Below are positions 8,179-16,220 of a stretch of DNA of 64,000 bases, piece after piece. Source of the stretch: Acidimicrobiaceae bacterium (lineage in GTDB: Bacteria; Actinomycetota; Acidimicrobiia; Acidimicrobiales; UBA8190); assembly GCA_003151955.1 (NCBI GenBank), contig PLZB01000085.1, positions 34,167 through 98,166 of the forward strand. Direction: 5' to 3'. The position numbers and the translations under genes were made by a program. The notes under the pieces are model-generated. The model did no database searches. It saw only the letters and a program-made list of their open reading frames with translations, and was not told the origin of the DNA. How positions within the stretch are numbered: the stretch's first letter is position 1; each line of letters opens with the position of its first letter.

Positions 8179-8994
8179 ATGGGAACGCTCGAAGGGAAGG
8201 TGGCCGTCGTCACCGGTGCCGCCTCGGGGATCGGCCTGGCCACGGCCCGCCGGCTCCACAGTGAGGGGGCCACCATCGTGGCCGTCGACATCGCCGAGGC
8301 CGGCACCCTGAAGGTGGCCGACGAGCTCGAGGGGATCCCCGTCCCCGCCGACGTGAGCAGTCCCGCCGCCTGGGAGCTCATCGCCAGGACGGCCCGGGGA
8401 CTGGGCGGGGTCGACATCGTCCACCTGAACGCCGGGGTCACGACGGGCCGGGAGGACATCGCCGACCTCGGCGACGACGAGTACCGCCGGATCATGGCCG
8501 TCAACATCGACGGGGTCGTCTTCGGGGCCCGGGCCATGGTCCCCGAGCTGATCCTCCGGGGCGGGGGGGCCATGGTGGCCACCTCCTCCCTCGCCGGCCT
8601 CATCGCCTTCCCCGGCGACCCCATCTACACCTTGACCAAGCATGCCGTGGTCGGCCTCGTCCGCTCCCTCGCCCCCCGGCTGAAGGAGCAGCACATCACC
8701 GTCAACGCCGTCTGCCCCAGCCTGGTCGACACCCCCCTCATCAACGGGGAGATCCGGGACCTCATCATCGACTCCGGCTTCCCCCTCATCGGCCCCGAGG
8801 CCGTGGCCGAGGCCGTCTACCACTGCGTCATCGGCGAGGAGACCGGGAAGGCCATCGTGGTCCAGGCCGGCCTCGAGCCCACCGCCTACCGCTTCGCCCG
8901 CCCCCCCGGGCCCCGCCAGGAGGGCTCCGAGGGGAAGATCCCCCCCGGCTGGCTCGGCGACCGGGGCGAGCCCTCCCCGGCCACCCCGGCCTGA
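8179..8994 (+). CDS. SDR-family NAD(P)-dependent oxidoreductase
   Basis: 271 residues with a Rossmann fold. The cofactor motif TGAASGIG is near residues 11-18, NAG near residue 90, the catalytic Ser is in TSSLAG, and Tyr/Lys are in YTLTKHA. It would oxidise or reduce an alcohol/carbonyl with NAD(H) or NADP(H); Asp in VDIAEAG after strand 2 favours NAD(H). The C-terminal 45 residues (PPGPRQEGSEGKIPPGW) are an extension beyond the usual 250-residue fold. The start is supported by GGGGAGGGG just upstream. Substrate is not predictable. Confidence 0.88.
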   Translation: MGTLEGKVAVVTGAASGIGLATARRLHSEGATIVAVDIAEAGTLKVADELEGIPVPADVSSPAAWELIARTARGLGGVDIVHLNAGVTTGREDIADLGDDEYRRIMAVNIDGVVFGARAMVPELILRGGGAMVATSSLAGLIAFPGDPIYTLTKHAVVGLVRSLAPRLKEQHITVNAVCPSLVDTPLINGEIRDLIIDSGFPLIGPEAVAEAVYHCVIGEETGKAIVVQAGLEPTAYRFARPPGPRQEGSEGKIPPGWLGDRGEPSPATPA

Positions 8995-9003
8995 ACGCGG
9001 CGG

Positions 9004-9009
9004 TAGCGT
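9004..9009 (+). promoter_or_regulatory. -10 element TAGCGT for the 9016 gene
   Basis: TAGCGT with a 6-base gap to the ATG at 9016 and no ribosome-binding site. Confidence 0.5.
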
Positions 9010-9015
9010 CGGGCC

Positions 9016-9729
9016 ATGCACCCCATCGACCGGCTCCGGGCGGTGGCCCGGGCCGGATGGGCCCCTCCCGACGTCCTCGCCACCGAGGCGGCCTGGGCCC
9101 TGGCCGACCTGGCCCTCCACGAGCCCCAGGCCCTCCTCCCCTCCTGCCGCCGCCTCCTCGAGCGCCATCCCGGCTGCGGCCCCCTCTGGTGGGTCTCGGC
9201 CCGGGTCCTCTCCGCCGGGGACCCCACCGATGAGGCCTTGCGCTGCGGTGACGAGCTCGACGACGACCGGACCGCCGAGCTCCTCCTCGAGGCCGTCCCG
9301 GCCGGGGCCAGGCTGGTCCGACGGGGTGGTGTCGGCGACGTGGCCGGGGCCGAGATCGTCGTCGTCGAGGCCGAGGCCCTCGGGCCCGGGGGGATGGTCG
9401 TCGACAGCGACGTCCGGGGACTCCTCCAGGCGGCCCGGGACCTCGAGGTCCCCGTCTGGGTCCAGACCGGGGTGGGCCGGATCCTGCCCACCCGGATCTG
9501 GGAGGCCCTGGCCCGCCGGCTGGGGGACTCGACCCGCCCCGACCAGGGTCACGGGGTCACCGTCCGCCACTGGGGCCGGGCCTCCTCCGACCGGATCGTC
9601 CGGGCCGGGGTCCCCGAGACCCTCGAGGGGGTGGCCCGGGTGGCCGGGCCCCGGGGGGTCCTCCCCCTGGCCGCCGCACTCACCACCGCCGACTGTCCCG
9701 AACCGGGCGAGCTCCTCGCCCCCTGGTAG
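9016..9729 (+). CDS. conserved hypothetical protein, weakly eIF-2B-like
   Basis: 237 residues without a signal peptide or membrane segment. The N-terminal half is helical (WALADLALHEPQALLPSCRR). The C-terminal half has alternating strands and helices with VVVEAEALGPGGMVVDSDV and ARDLEVPVWVQTGVGRILP, reminiscent of the nucleotide-binding fold of initiation-factor-2B-like proteins. The resemblance is only by eye. It is followed closely by a dienelactone hydrolase gene with its own -10 element. Confidence 0.6.
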   Translation: MHPIDRLRAVARAGWAPPDVLATEAAWALADLALHEPQALLPSCRRLLERHPGCGPLWWVSARVLSAGDPTDEALRCGDELDDDRTAELLLEAVPAGARLVRRGGVGDVAGAEIVVVEAEALGPGGMVVDSDVRGLLQAARDLEVPVWVQTGVGRILPTRIWEALARRLGDSTRPDQGHGVTVRHWGRASSDRIVRAGVPETLEGVARVAGPRGVLPLAAALTTADCPEPGELLAPW

Positions 9730-9747
9730 CCGGCCGGGATCAGCGGG

Positions 9748-9753
9748 TAGCCT
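9748..9753 (+). promoter_or_regulatory. -10 element TAGCCT for the 9761 gene
   Basis: TAGCCT, 7-base gap to the ATG at 9761. Confidence 0.45.
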
Positions 9754-9760
9754 CCGCCCC

Positions 9761-10441
9761 ATGGGCGAGATGATCGAATTCCCGAGCAACGGCACCGACG
9801 GCCAGGGCTATCTGGCCGTCCCCGACTCCGGCTCCGGCCCCGGGGTGGTGGTCATCCAGGAGTGGTGGGGCCTCGTCCCCCACATCACCGACGTCTGTGA
9901 CCGCCTGGCCGGGGCCGGCTTCGTGGCCCTCGCCCCCGACCTCTACCGGGGGAAGTCGACCACCGAGCCCGACGAGGCGGCCAAGGAGATGATGGCCATG
10001 GCCCTGGACCGGGCCGGCCGGGACATGTCCGGGGCCGTCGACGAGCTCCTCCGCCGCTCGGCCGGCGAGAAGGTCGGGGTCATCGGCTTCTGCATGGGCG
10101 GCGGACTGGCCCTGGTCCTGGCCTGCCAGCGACCCGACGCCGTGGCCGCCTGCGTCCCCTTCTACGGGATCATCCCCTGGCCCGAGGCCCAGCCCGACTA
10201 TGCCGCCCTCACCGCCGCCGTCCAGGGCCACTTCGCCGAGAACGACGGCTTCTTCACCCCCGAGCTGGCCCGGGAGCTCGAGGCCAAGCTCCGGGGCCTC
10301 GGGAAGGAGGCCGACTTCACCGTCCACCCCGGAGTCGACCACGCCTTCTTCAACGACACCCGCCCCGAGGTCTACGACGCCGAGGCCTCGGCCACGGCCT
10401 GGGACGCCACCCTCGGCTTCCTCTCCGCCCGCCTCGGGTGA
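9761..10441 (+). CDS. dienelactone hydrolase family protein
   Basis: A cytoplasmic alpha/beta hydrolase of 226 residues. The catalytic triad typical of dienelactone hydrolases is visible: nucleophile Cys111 in GFCMGG, Asp162 in ENDGFF and His194 in VDHAFF, together with Glu34 in QEWWG that activates the cysteine. The family cleaves dienelactone in chlorocatechol breakdown, but many members act on other lactones or esters and the neighbours do not suggest an aromatic pathway. Its stop overlaps the GTG of the next gene (GTGA), so the two are translationally coupled. Confidence 0.88.
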   Translation: MGEMIEFPSNGTDGQGYLAVPDSGSGPGVVVIQEWWGLVPHITDVCDRLAGAGFVALAPDLYRGKSTTEPDEAAKEMMAMALDRAGRDMSGAVDELLRRSAGEKVGVIGFCMGGGLALVLACQRPDAVAACVPFYGIIPWPEAQPDYAALTAAVQGHFAENDGFFTPELARELEAKLRGLGKEADFTVHPGVDHAFFNDTRPEVYDAEASATAWDATLGFLSARLG

Positions 10442-11667
10442 GCCCGGGCCCGGACCCGGCCGGGATCGTCGGGGACTACCTCGACCTCGGCCTGGCCCTG
10501 GGCCGCCACGTCGAGGGCTTCGTCGACGCCTACTACGGGCCCCCGGCCCTGGCCCGACGGATCGAGGCCGAGCCCGTCCGGAGCCCCGAGCGGCTCGTGG
10601 CCGAATCCCGGGGTCTCCTGGCCGCCCTCGACCGGGGCGACCCCCTCGACGGGGAGGTCGTCCCCGCCGACGTCGACGACGCCACCCGGCGACGCTGGAT
10701 CCGGGCCCAGGTCCTCGGCCTCCTGACCTCGGCCCGGAAGCTCGCCGGGGAACCCATCGGCTACGCCGAGGAGGTGGCCGCCTGCTACGGGGTCGACCCC
10801 GTCCCGGTCCCCGAGGACGACCTCGCCGCCGCCCACCGCCGCCTGGCCGAGGCCCTCCCGGGGTCAGGCGAGCTCCGGGACCGCTACATCGCCTTCCGGG
10901 AGTCCCAGGCCGTTCCCCCCGACCTCCTCCGGCCCGCCCTCGACTCCCTGGCCGAGGACTTCCGGGAGCGGACCGCCACCGCCTTCGGCCTCCCCGACGG
11001 GGAGCGGATCGAATTCGAGCTCGTCACCGACAAGCCCTGGTCCGGCTTCAACACCTACCTCGGCGACCTCCACTCCGAGGTCGCCATCAACACCGACCTT
11101 CCCGTCCTCTCCAACACCCTGGCCCACCTCGTCGCCCACGAGGCCTACCCCGGCCACCACACCGAGCACTCCCGGAAGGAGGCCGGCCTGGTCCGCCGGC
11201 TCCGCCGCCTGGAGGAGACCATCTTCCTGGTCGGGACCCCCCAGTGCCTCCTGGCCGAGGGCCTGGCCGACCTCGGCCTCGAGGTCGTCGCCGGCCGCCG
11301 ACCCGAGGCCCTGGTGGCCGGCCACCTCCACCCCCTGGGCATCCCCTACGAGGCCGACGTCCTGGCCGAGCTGGCCGAGGCGGCCGAGGGCCTCGGTGCC
11401 GTCCGGGGCAACGCGGCCTGGCTCCTCCACGCCGAGGGGGCCGACCCCGAGACCGTCGTCGCCTACCTGGCCCGCTGGAGCCTCCTCCCCCCGGCCCGGG
11501 CCGAGAAGGCCGTCGAGTTCCTCCTCCACCCCACCTGGCGGGCCTACATCTCCTGCTACGTCGAGGGCCTCCCCCTCGTCCGCCGCTTCGTCGACGGCGA
11601 CCCGGCCCGCTTCGCCCGGCTCCTCACCGAGCAGCTCGTTCCCGCCGACCTCGAGGCCGCCGCCTGA
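10438..11667 (+). CDS. DUF885-type putative metallopeptidase
   Basis: 409 residues, all helical, with the zinc motif HEAYPGHHTEH near residue 237, an HExxxGH-like variant characteristic of DUF885-related proteins. It also has a downstream glutamate region (LLAEGLADLGLEVV) that may complete the site. It lacks a signal peptide, so it is probably cytoplasmic. The GTG start overlaps the preceding stop. Peptidase activity is inferred from family resemblance; the substrate is unknown. Confidence 0.75.
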   Translation: MSPGPDPAGIVGDYLDLGLALGRHVEGFVDAYYGPPALARRIEAEPVRSPERLVAESRGLLAALDRGDPLDGEVVPADVDDATRRRWIRAQVLGLLTSARKLAGEPIGYAEEVAACYGVDPVPVPEDDLAAAHRRLAEALPGSGELRDRYIAFRESQAVPPDLLRPALDSLAEDFRERTATAFGLPDGERIEFELVTDKPWSGFNTYLGDLHSEVAINTDLPVLSNTLAHLVAHEAYPGHHTEHSRKEAGLVRRLRRLEETIFLVGTPQCLLAEGLADLGLEVVAGRRPEALVAGHLHPLGIPYEADVLAELAEAAEGLGAVRGNAAWLLHAEGADPETVVAYLARWSLLPPARAEKAVEFLLHPTWRAYISCYVEGLPLVRRFVDGDPARFARLLTEQLVPADLEAAA

Positions 11668-11674
11668 CCCCGGG

Positions 11675-11680
11675 TAGAGT
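11675..11680 (+). promoter_or_regulatory. -10 element TAGAGT for the 11687 gene
   Basis: TAGAGT, 6-base gap to the ATG at 11687; it begins right after the stop of the peptidase gene. Confidence 0.5.
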
Positions 11681-11686
11681 CGCCCC

Positions 11687-12625
11687 ATGTCCGCACGCAG
11701 CCGTCACCTCCCCCGCCGATCCTGCTTCTCCACCCCCGGCTCCAACGAGCGCTTCCTGGAGAAGGCCCCCACCGTCCCCGCCGACATGTCCTTCCTGGAT
11801 CTCGAGGACTCCGTCGCCCCCCTCGAGAAGGAGGCGGCCCGGGCCAAGGTGGTCGAGGCCATCCGGAAGCAGCCCTGGGACGACCGGGTCCTCTGCGTCC
11901 GGATCAACGCCTGGGACACCGAGTGGACCTACGGCGACGTCATCGAGGTCGTCGGCAACGCCGGGGAGCGCCTCGACGAGGTCATGCTCCCCAAGGTCCA
12001 GTCCGCGGCAGAGGTCATCGCCCTCGACCTCCTCCTGACCCAGGTCGAGAAGAAGTCCGGCCTCCCCGTCGGCCACATCGGCATCGAGGCCCAGATCGAG
12101 ACCACCCGGGGACTCATCAATGTCGACGACATCTGCGCCGCCTCCCCCCGCCTCGAGACCATCATCTTCGGCCCCGCCGACTTCGCCGCCTCCATGGAGA
12201 TGCCCGTCCTCACCGGCGGCGTCCAGATCCCCGAGTACCCCGGTGACCACTTCAACTACGTCTTCTCCCGGATCCTCATGGCCGGTCGGGCCAACGGCCT
12301 CCAGGTCATCGACGGCCCCTACCTGAAGATCCGGGAGCTCGACGCCCTCCGGGACTTCACCCAGCGGACCCGGGTCCTCGGCTACGACGGGAAGTGGGCC
12401 CTCACCCCCGACCAGGTCGGCGTCCTGAACGAGATGTACTCGCCCACCCAGGAGCAGTTCGACAAGGCCTGGGACATCCTCGACGCCTACCAGAAGGCCA
12501 CCGAGGTCGAGGGCAAGGGAGCGGTCATGTTCGGCGACGAGATGATCGACGAGGCCAGCCGGAAGATGGCCATCAAGTTCGTCGGCCGGGGCGAGCGGGC
12601 CGGGCTGACCCGATCCCAGGGCTGA
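11687..12625 (+). CDS. CitE-like CoA-ester lyase (HpcH/HpaI family)
   Basis: 312 residues forming a Mg-dependent TIM barrel. Seen motifs are FLDLEDSVAP (acidic metal/CoA region), LCVRINAWDTEW, VMLPKVQSAAEV, IEAQIETTRGLIN (metal-binding Glu) and FGPADFAASM. A typical C-terminal lid YDGKWALTPDQ...MFGDEMIDEASRKMA is present. The family cleaves or forms malyl-CoA, methylmalyl-CoA or citramalyl-CoA. The lid sequence resembles the malyl/methylmalyl-CoA lyase branch. A MaoC-type hydratase at 17382 could act on a related CoA ester, but no complete pathway is visible here. Confidence 0.85.
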   Translation: MSARSRHLPRRSCFSTPGSNERFLEKAPTVPADMSFLDLEDSVAPLEKEAARAKVVEAIRKQPWDDRVLCVRINAWDTEWTYGDVIEVVGNAGERLDEVMLPKVQSAAEVIALDLLLTQVEKKSGLPVGHIGIEAQIETTRGLINVDDICAASPRLETIIFGPADFAASMEMPVLTGGVQIPEYPGDHFNYVFSRILMAGRANGLQVIDGPYLKIRELDALRDFTQRTRVLGYDGKWALTPDQVGVLNEMYSPTQEQFDKAWDILDAYQKATEVEGKGAVMFGDEMIDEASRKMAIKFVGRGERAGLTRSQG

Positions 12626-12685
12626 CCGCTCCGGGCCCCGGCCCGGCCCTAGCCTGACGGTCCGGGCCGGCGACGGGGGCAGTCG

Positions 12686-13954
12686 ATGAGCGAGGTTCCC
12701 GGGGGACCGGGCTGGTGGAGGGCGACCGACGGCCGCTGGTACCCGCCCGGCACCCATCCGGCCGCCCGGGCCGGCTGGTGGATGGCCTCCGACGGCCAGT
12801 GGTATCCCCCGTGGAGCCACCCGGCCTTCAGGACCCCGGTCCCGGGCTGGCCGGCCCATCCTGCCGGTCCGGGACGACCGGCCGGCGTTCCCGTCCCCGG
12901 GTCGGGCCGCCGGGCCTGGGTCCTCCCCGTCGTGGTCACCTCCCTCGTTCTCGCCGTCGTCGTCACCCTGATCGTCACCCTGGTGGTCACCGTGGCCAAC
13001 CGGCTCCCGGCCCTGACCGCCCCCCAGCTCCCGATCCCGATCCTGGGGACGGACTGCTCGACCTCGACCCCGGCGGCCGGCTCGGCCACCGTCGTGAAGG
13101 CGCCGGTGGTCCGGGCCGGTGGTCCCGTCGTGGTCATCGTCCCGGTCTGTCTCGGGGGGAAGGGCCCTTACCCCTTCGTCCTCGACACCGGGGCGGCCCA
13201 GTCCCTGATCGACAGCCGGCTGGCCTCGACCCTCGGGCTCCCCACGGTCGGCTCGGGCGGCACCATCGGGGGGGTGGGCTGCGACGCCCAGGCCCAGACC
13301 GTCCGGGAGAGCCGCTGGTCCCTGGGGTCGGTCCCCCTCACCGGCCAGCTCCTCATCAGCTCCTCGGTGCCCGGCTTCGGGGGGACCGGGGAGCCCCAGG
13401 GACTCCTCGGCTCCGACGTCCTGGCCCGGTTCGGGGCCGTCCGGATCGACTACACCAACCAGAAGGTCACCCTGCCCGGACCCGAGGGCCCCCTCGTGAA
13501 GGCGGCTGTCCCGGGCAGTGCCACCGCCCCCCTCCCGACCGGTCTCTCGTCGGGCCAGGCCCGGACGGAGGTGGCCGCCACCGTGGCCGTCTACCGGGGG
13601 GGAGGCGTCGCCATCCAGCTCCGGGTCGACTTCCCCCGGTCCCAGTCGGGGCTCTTCACCCTCGACACGGGGGCCGCCCTCTCGGCCGTCGACCCGGTCC
13701 TGGCCCGGGCCGCCCGCCTCCGGACCACCGGGGCCTCCGTCACCGTCGGGAGCGTCGGCTGCGTCCAGTCCTACAGCCAGGTCGGCAGCGGGAGCTGGTC
13801 GGTGGGGGGCACCCCCATCGCGGCCCAGACCCTCATCTCGGTCTCCCTCGGCGCCATGGGCATCAAGGGGCTCCTCGGCTCCGACGCCCTGAGCACCTTC
13901 GGGGCCGTCGTCCTCGACTACGGCGCCGGGGCCGTCTTCCTCGGCGTCCCCTGA
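12686..13954 (+). CDS. membrane-anchored twin retropepsin-like aspartic protease
   Basis: 422 residues. The cytoplasmic N-terminus holds two copies of a DUF2510-like motif, GWWRATDGRWYPP and GWWMASDGQWYPP (residues 9-21 and 30-42). One transmembrane helix follows (about 78-103). Outside the membrane are two homologous retropepsin-like domains: VLDTGAA (Asp167) with GLLGSDVLARFG (239-250), and TLDTGAA (Asp327) with GLLGSDALSTFG (395-406). Each half thus has both the DTG active-site loop and the hydrophobic-Gly motif, plus a Cys in a VGC motif (199 and 359). Two DTG halves in one chain would let the protein fold as an intramolecular pseudo-dimer like pepsin. Proteolytic activity is inferred from intact motifs; targets are unknown. 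Confidence 0.85.
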   Translation: MSEVPGGPGWWRATDGRWYPPGTHPAARAGWWMASDGQWYPPWSHPAFRTPVPGWPAHPAGPGRPAGVPVPGSGRRAWVLPVVVTSLVLAVVVTLIVTLVVTVANRLPALTAPQLPIPILGTDCSTSTPAAGSATVVKAPVVRAGGPVVVIVPVCLGGKGPYPFVLDTGAAQSLIDSRLASTLGLPTVGSGGTIGGVGCDAQAQTVRESRWSLGSVPLTGQLLISSSVPGFGGTGEPQGLLGSDVLARFGAVRIDYTNQKVTLPGPEGPLVKAAVPGSATAPLPTGLSSGQARTEVAATVAVYRGGGVAIQLRVDFPRSQSGLFTLDTGAALSAVDPVLARAARLRTTGASVTVGSVGCVQSYSQVGSGSWSVGGTPIAAQTLISVSLGAMGIKGLLGSDALSTFGAVVLDYGAGAVFLGVP

Positions 13955-13973
13955 TTCTCCGCCCGGGCGGCGG

Positions 13974-15596
13974 TCAGCGGGGGGCGGCGTCCTCGACCAG
14001 CCGGCGGGCCACCACCTTGAGGGCCAGGGTCTCGTCGGCCCCCTCGAAGATGGAGAGGACCCGGGCGTCGACGAAGTAGCGGCTGACGGGGAACTCCTCG
14101 GCGTAGCCCATCCCCCCGTGGATCTGGAGGGCCTCCCGGGTCACCCATTCGGCGGCCCGGCAGACGTAGGCCTTCAGCATGGAGGCCTCCAGGGTCCCCT
14201 CCCCCTTGGCCATGAGCCGGGCCACCTCGAAGGAGAACTGCCGGCTGGCCTGGATGAGGACGGCCATCCGGGCCAGCTTGGCCCGGGTCAGCTGGTAGTC
14301 CCCGATGGGCCGGCCGAAGACGACCCGGTTGGCGGCGTAGTCCTCGGCCGCCTCGAAGGCGGCCTGCATGACCCCGAGGGCCCGGGCCGCCGTCTGGAGC
14401 CGGCCGTTCTCGAAGCCGGCCATCTGGAAGTAGAAGCCCCGGCCCACCCCCTCCTCGGCCCCGACGAGGTTGGCGGAGGGGACGAACCAGTTCTCGAAGG
14501 CGATCTCATAGGAGTGCATCCCCCGGTAGCCCAGGGTGTCGATGGGACGGCCCTCCATCCGGCCGGCCGGGTCGCTCCGACCGTCGGCGGCGGGATCCTG
14601 GGTGAAGAGGAAGCCGTGGCCGTCGCCCCGGGGCTTCGGGACCACGAAGAGGGAGAGCCCCCGGTGGGCCTTCGACCGGTCGGGGTCGGTCCGGGCCAGG
14701 AGCATGAGGACGTCGGCCCGGGCCGCGAAGGTGCACCAGGTCTTGACCCCGTTGACGAGCCAGCCCCCCTCGCTGCGGGTGGCGGCGGTGACGACGTTGG
14801 CCACGTCGGAGCCGAAGTCGGGCTCGGTCACGGCCACGGCGTTCATGACCTCACCGGAGGCGAGCTTCGGGAGCCACTCCGCCTTCTGGGCCTCCGTCCC
14901 CCCCGCCACCAGCGCCCGGCTCAGGATCTCGGGCCGGGTGATGAGCGACCCCCCGGCCCCGAGGGACCCCCAGGAGAGCTCCTCGGTGGCGACCACCATG
15001 CCCAGGTAGTCGCTCTCCCCTCCGGAGGCGAACCCCCCGTACTCCTCGGGGATGGAGAGCCCCAGGGCCCCCATCTCGGCCAGCCCCGAGATGATCTCCT
15101 CGGGGATGTCGGCGTTCTCCCGGTGGATGTGCTCGGCCCGGGGCCGGAGCTGCTCCTCGGCGAAGCGGTGGAAGGTCTCCCTCACCAGCTCGAAGTCGGG
15201 GTCGAGGTGCCGGTCGCCACGGACCCCGGCCAGGCCGGCCAGGAAATCGGGGTCCCGGAAGGCGGCCACGAAGGGTCCGACCGGAGCCAGCCAGCCCGCC
15301 GTGGTCCCCCAGGCCTCCTCCCGGCCGATGGTCCGGGCCGCCAGCTCGGCCAGGGCGTCGGCCACGAAGGCGCAGGCGATGGCGGCCTCCTCCTCCCCGA
15401 GGGCCCCGTAGACGAGGGCGGACTCGGCCGTCCGGACGGCGGCGGCGGCGTGGGCCAGGTCGTAGGCGAGGACCTGGTGGGCGTCGATCCCGCCCTCGGC
15501 CACAGCCAGCCGGCCCACGGCGCCGGCCACCACGGAGGAGGCCAGCTCGACGGCGGCCGCGGCGGCGGGGAGATCGGGGGAGGGGGTGTCGGTCAC
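13974..15596 (-). CDS. acyl-CoA dehydrogenase with N-terminal helical extension
   Basis: 540 residues, about 140 more than the usual acyl-CoA dehydrogenase. The extra N-terminal part is Ala-rich and helical (VLAYDLAHAAAAVRTAESAL). The catalytic core follows: AVTEPDFGSDVANV in the middle domain, LVNGVKTWCTF, and the C-terminal IHGGMGYAEEFPVSRYF and IFEGADETLALKVV. The Glu in FEGAD is at the expected catalytic-base position. The extension may contact a partner or occupy the place of a second subunit. The GTG start has a TAACCT -10 hexamer 8 bases upstream. Substrate is not predictable. Confidence 0.88.
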   Translation of the reverse strand: MTDTPSPDLPAAAAAVELASSVVAGAVGRLAVAEGGIDAHQVLAYDLAHAAAAVRTAESALVYGALGEEEAAIACAFVADALAELAARTIGREEAWGTTAGWLAPVGPFVAAFRDPDFLAGLAGVRGDRHLDPDFELVRETFHRFAEEQLRPRAEHIHRENADIPEEIISGLAEMGALGLSIPEEYGGFASGGESDYLGMVVATEELSWGSLGAGGSLITRPEILSRALVAGGTEAQKAEWLPKLASGEVMNAVAVTEPDFGSDVANVVTAATRSEGGWLVNGVKTWCTFAARADVLMLLARTDPDRSKAHRGLSLFVVPKPRGDGHGFLFTQDPAADGRSDPAGRMEGRPIDTLGYRGMHSYEIAFENWFVPSANLVGAEEGVGRGFYFQMAGFENGRLQTAARALGVMQAAFEAAEDYAANRVVFGRPIGDYQLTRAKLARMAVLIQASRQFSFEVARLMAKGEGTLEASMLKAYVCRAAEWVTREALQIHGGMGYAEEFPVSRYFVDARVLSIFEGADETLALKVVARRLVEDAAPR

Positions 15597-15604
15597 AGCC
15601 CGAG

Positions 15605-15610
15605 AGGTTA
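15605..15610 (-). promoter_or_regulatory. -10 element TAACCT for the 15596 gene
   Basis: Minus-strand TAACCT with an 8-base gap to the GTG at 15596. Confidence 0.4.
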
Positions 15611-15654
15611 CCGGGGCGTAGGGCTCGTCCCGGCAAGACGCGACGACGTGTTCG

Positions 15655-16137
15655 TCAGCTCGCCAACCGGCCCGGTGGCCGCTCCCGGACCTCGACGTCG
15701 ACTTCGCAACCGAGGAGGTAGAGCAGGGAGATGAGCTGTCGGAGGGACTTCGAATAGTTCGTCGGGTCGAGAAGGCGGTAGAGCTGAGTCGGTGACGTGT
15801 GAAGCAGGTCCGACACCTGCCGATGGGAGAGTCCCGAGGCCTCCAATCGGGTTCGGATCTCCTGGGTGAGGCGATAGAGGGTCAGCTCCGCCATGTAGGA
15901 CGGGTCCTCGTTGTACTCGAGCACGGAGTCGATGTGCACGCTTCCCTCAGCGCCCGAGCTGAGCCGGTAGGTGAACCCTTCCCGGCCGAGCTCCGGGTCG
16001 ACGAACACCTCGGCGAGTCGGTCGGTCGGCGAAGGGGCCGGGTCGGACTTGGCATAGGGGAAGACCATGATCCCCCGCCTGGTTCGGACCTCGAACAGAT
16101 GCTTTCGATTATTCGGTACGACCTCAAGGATCTTCAC
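15655..16137 (-). CDS. XRE-type helix-turn-helix regulator, orphan antitoxin-like
   Basis: 160 residues. The N-terminal domain (about 1-85) contains FEVRTRRGIMVFPYAKSDP and EVFVDPELGREGFTYRL, ending at VHIDSVLEYNEDP. The C-terminal domain (about 95-150) is a helix-turn-helix: RLEASGLSHRQVSDLLHTSP, LYRLLDPTNYSKS and LLYLLGCEVDVEV. This two-domain layout resembles DNA-binding antitoxin or stress-regulator proteins. No toxin gene is adjacent: a methyltransferase is upstream and an acyl-CoA dehydrogenase downstream on the same strand. The GTG start at 16137 is supported by GGAGAGGGG about 6 bases upstream. A perfect palindrome sits 37-56 bases before the start and is the likely autoregulatory operator. 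Codon use is more AT-tolerant than that of the neighbours, which hints at transfer. Confidence 0.75.
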   Translation of the reverse strand: MKILEVVPNNRKHLFEVRTRRGIMVFPYAKSDPAPSPTDRLAEVFVDPELGREGFTYRLSSGAEGSVHIDSVLEYNEDPSYMAELTLYRLTQEIRTRLEASGLSHRQVSDLLHTSPTQLYRLLDPTNYSKSLRQLISLLYLLGCEVDVEVRERPPGRLAS

Positions 16138-16167
16138 AGGGAGCCCCCTCTCCGAACCTTCGACATC

Positions 16168-16193
16168 GGTAAACGTTACCGTCCACGGTAACG
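16168..16193. promoter_or_regulatory. palindromic operator upstream of the XRE regulator
   Basis: CGTTACCGTCCACGGTAACG at 16174-16193 is a perfect 9+2+9 inverted repeat. An additional GGTAA half-site at 16168-16172 makes GGTAA-N3-TTACC with its left arm. Three GGTAA/TTACC half-sites in 26 bases immediately before an XRE gene strongly suggest autoregulatory binding. Confidence 0.65.
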
Positions 16194-16220
16194 GATTGGC
16201 AAGAGCGAGCTGAGCCGAGC

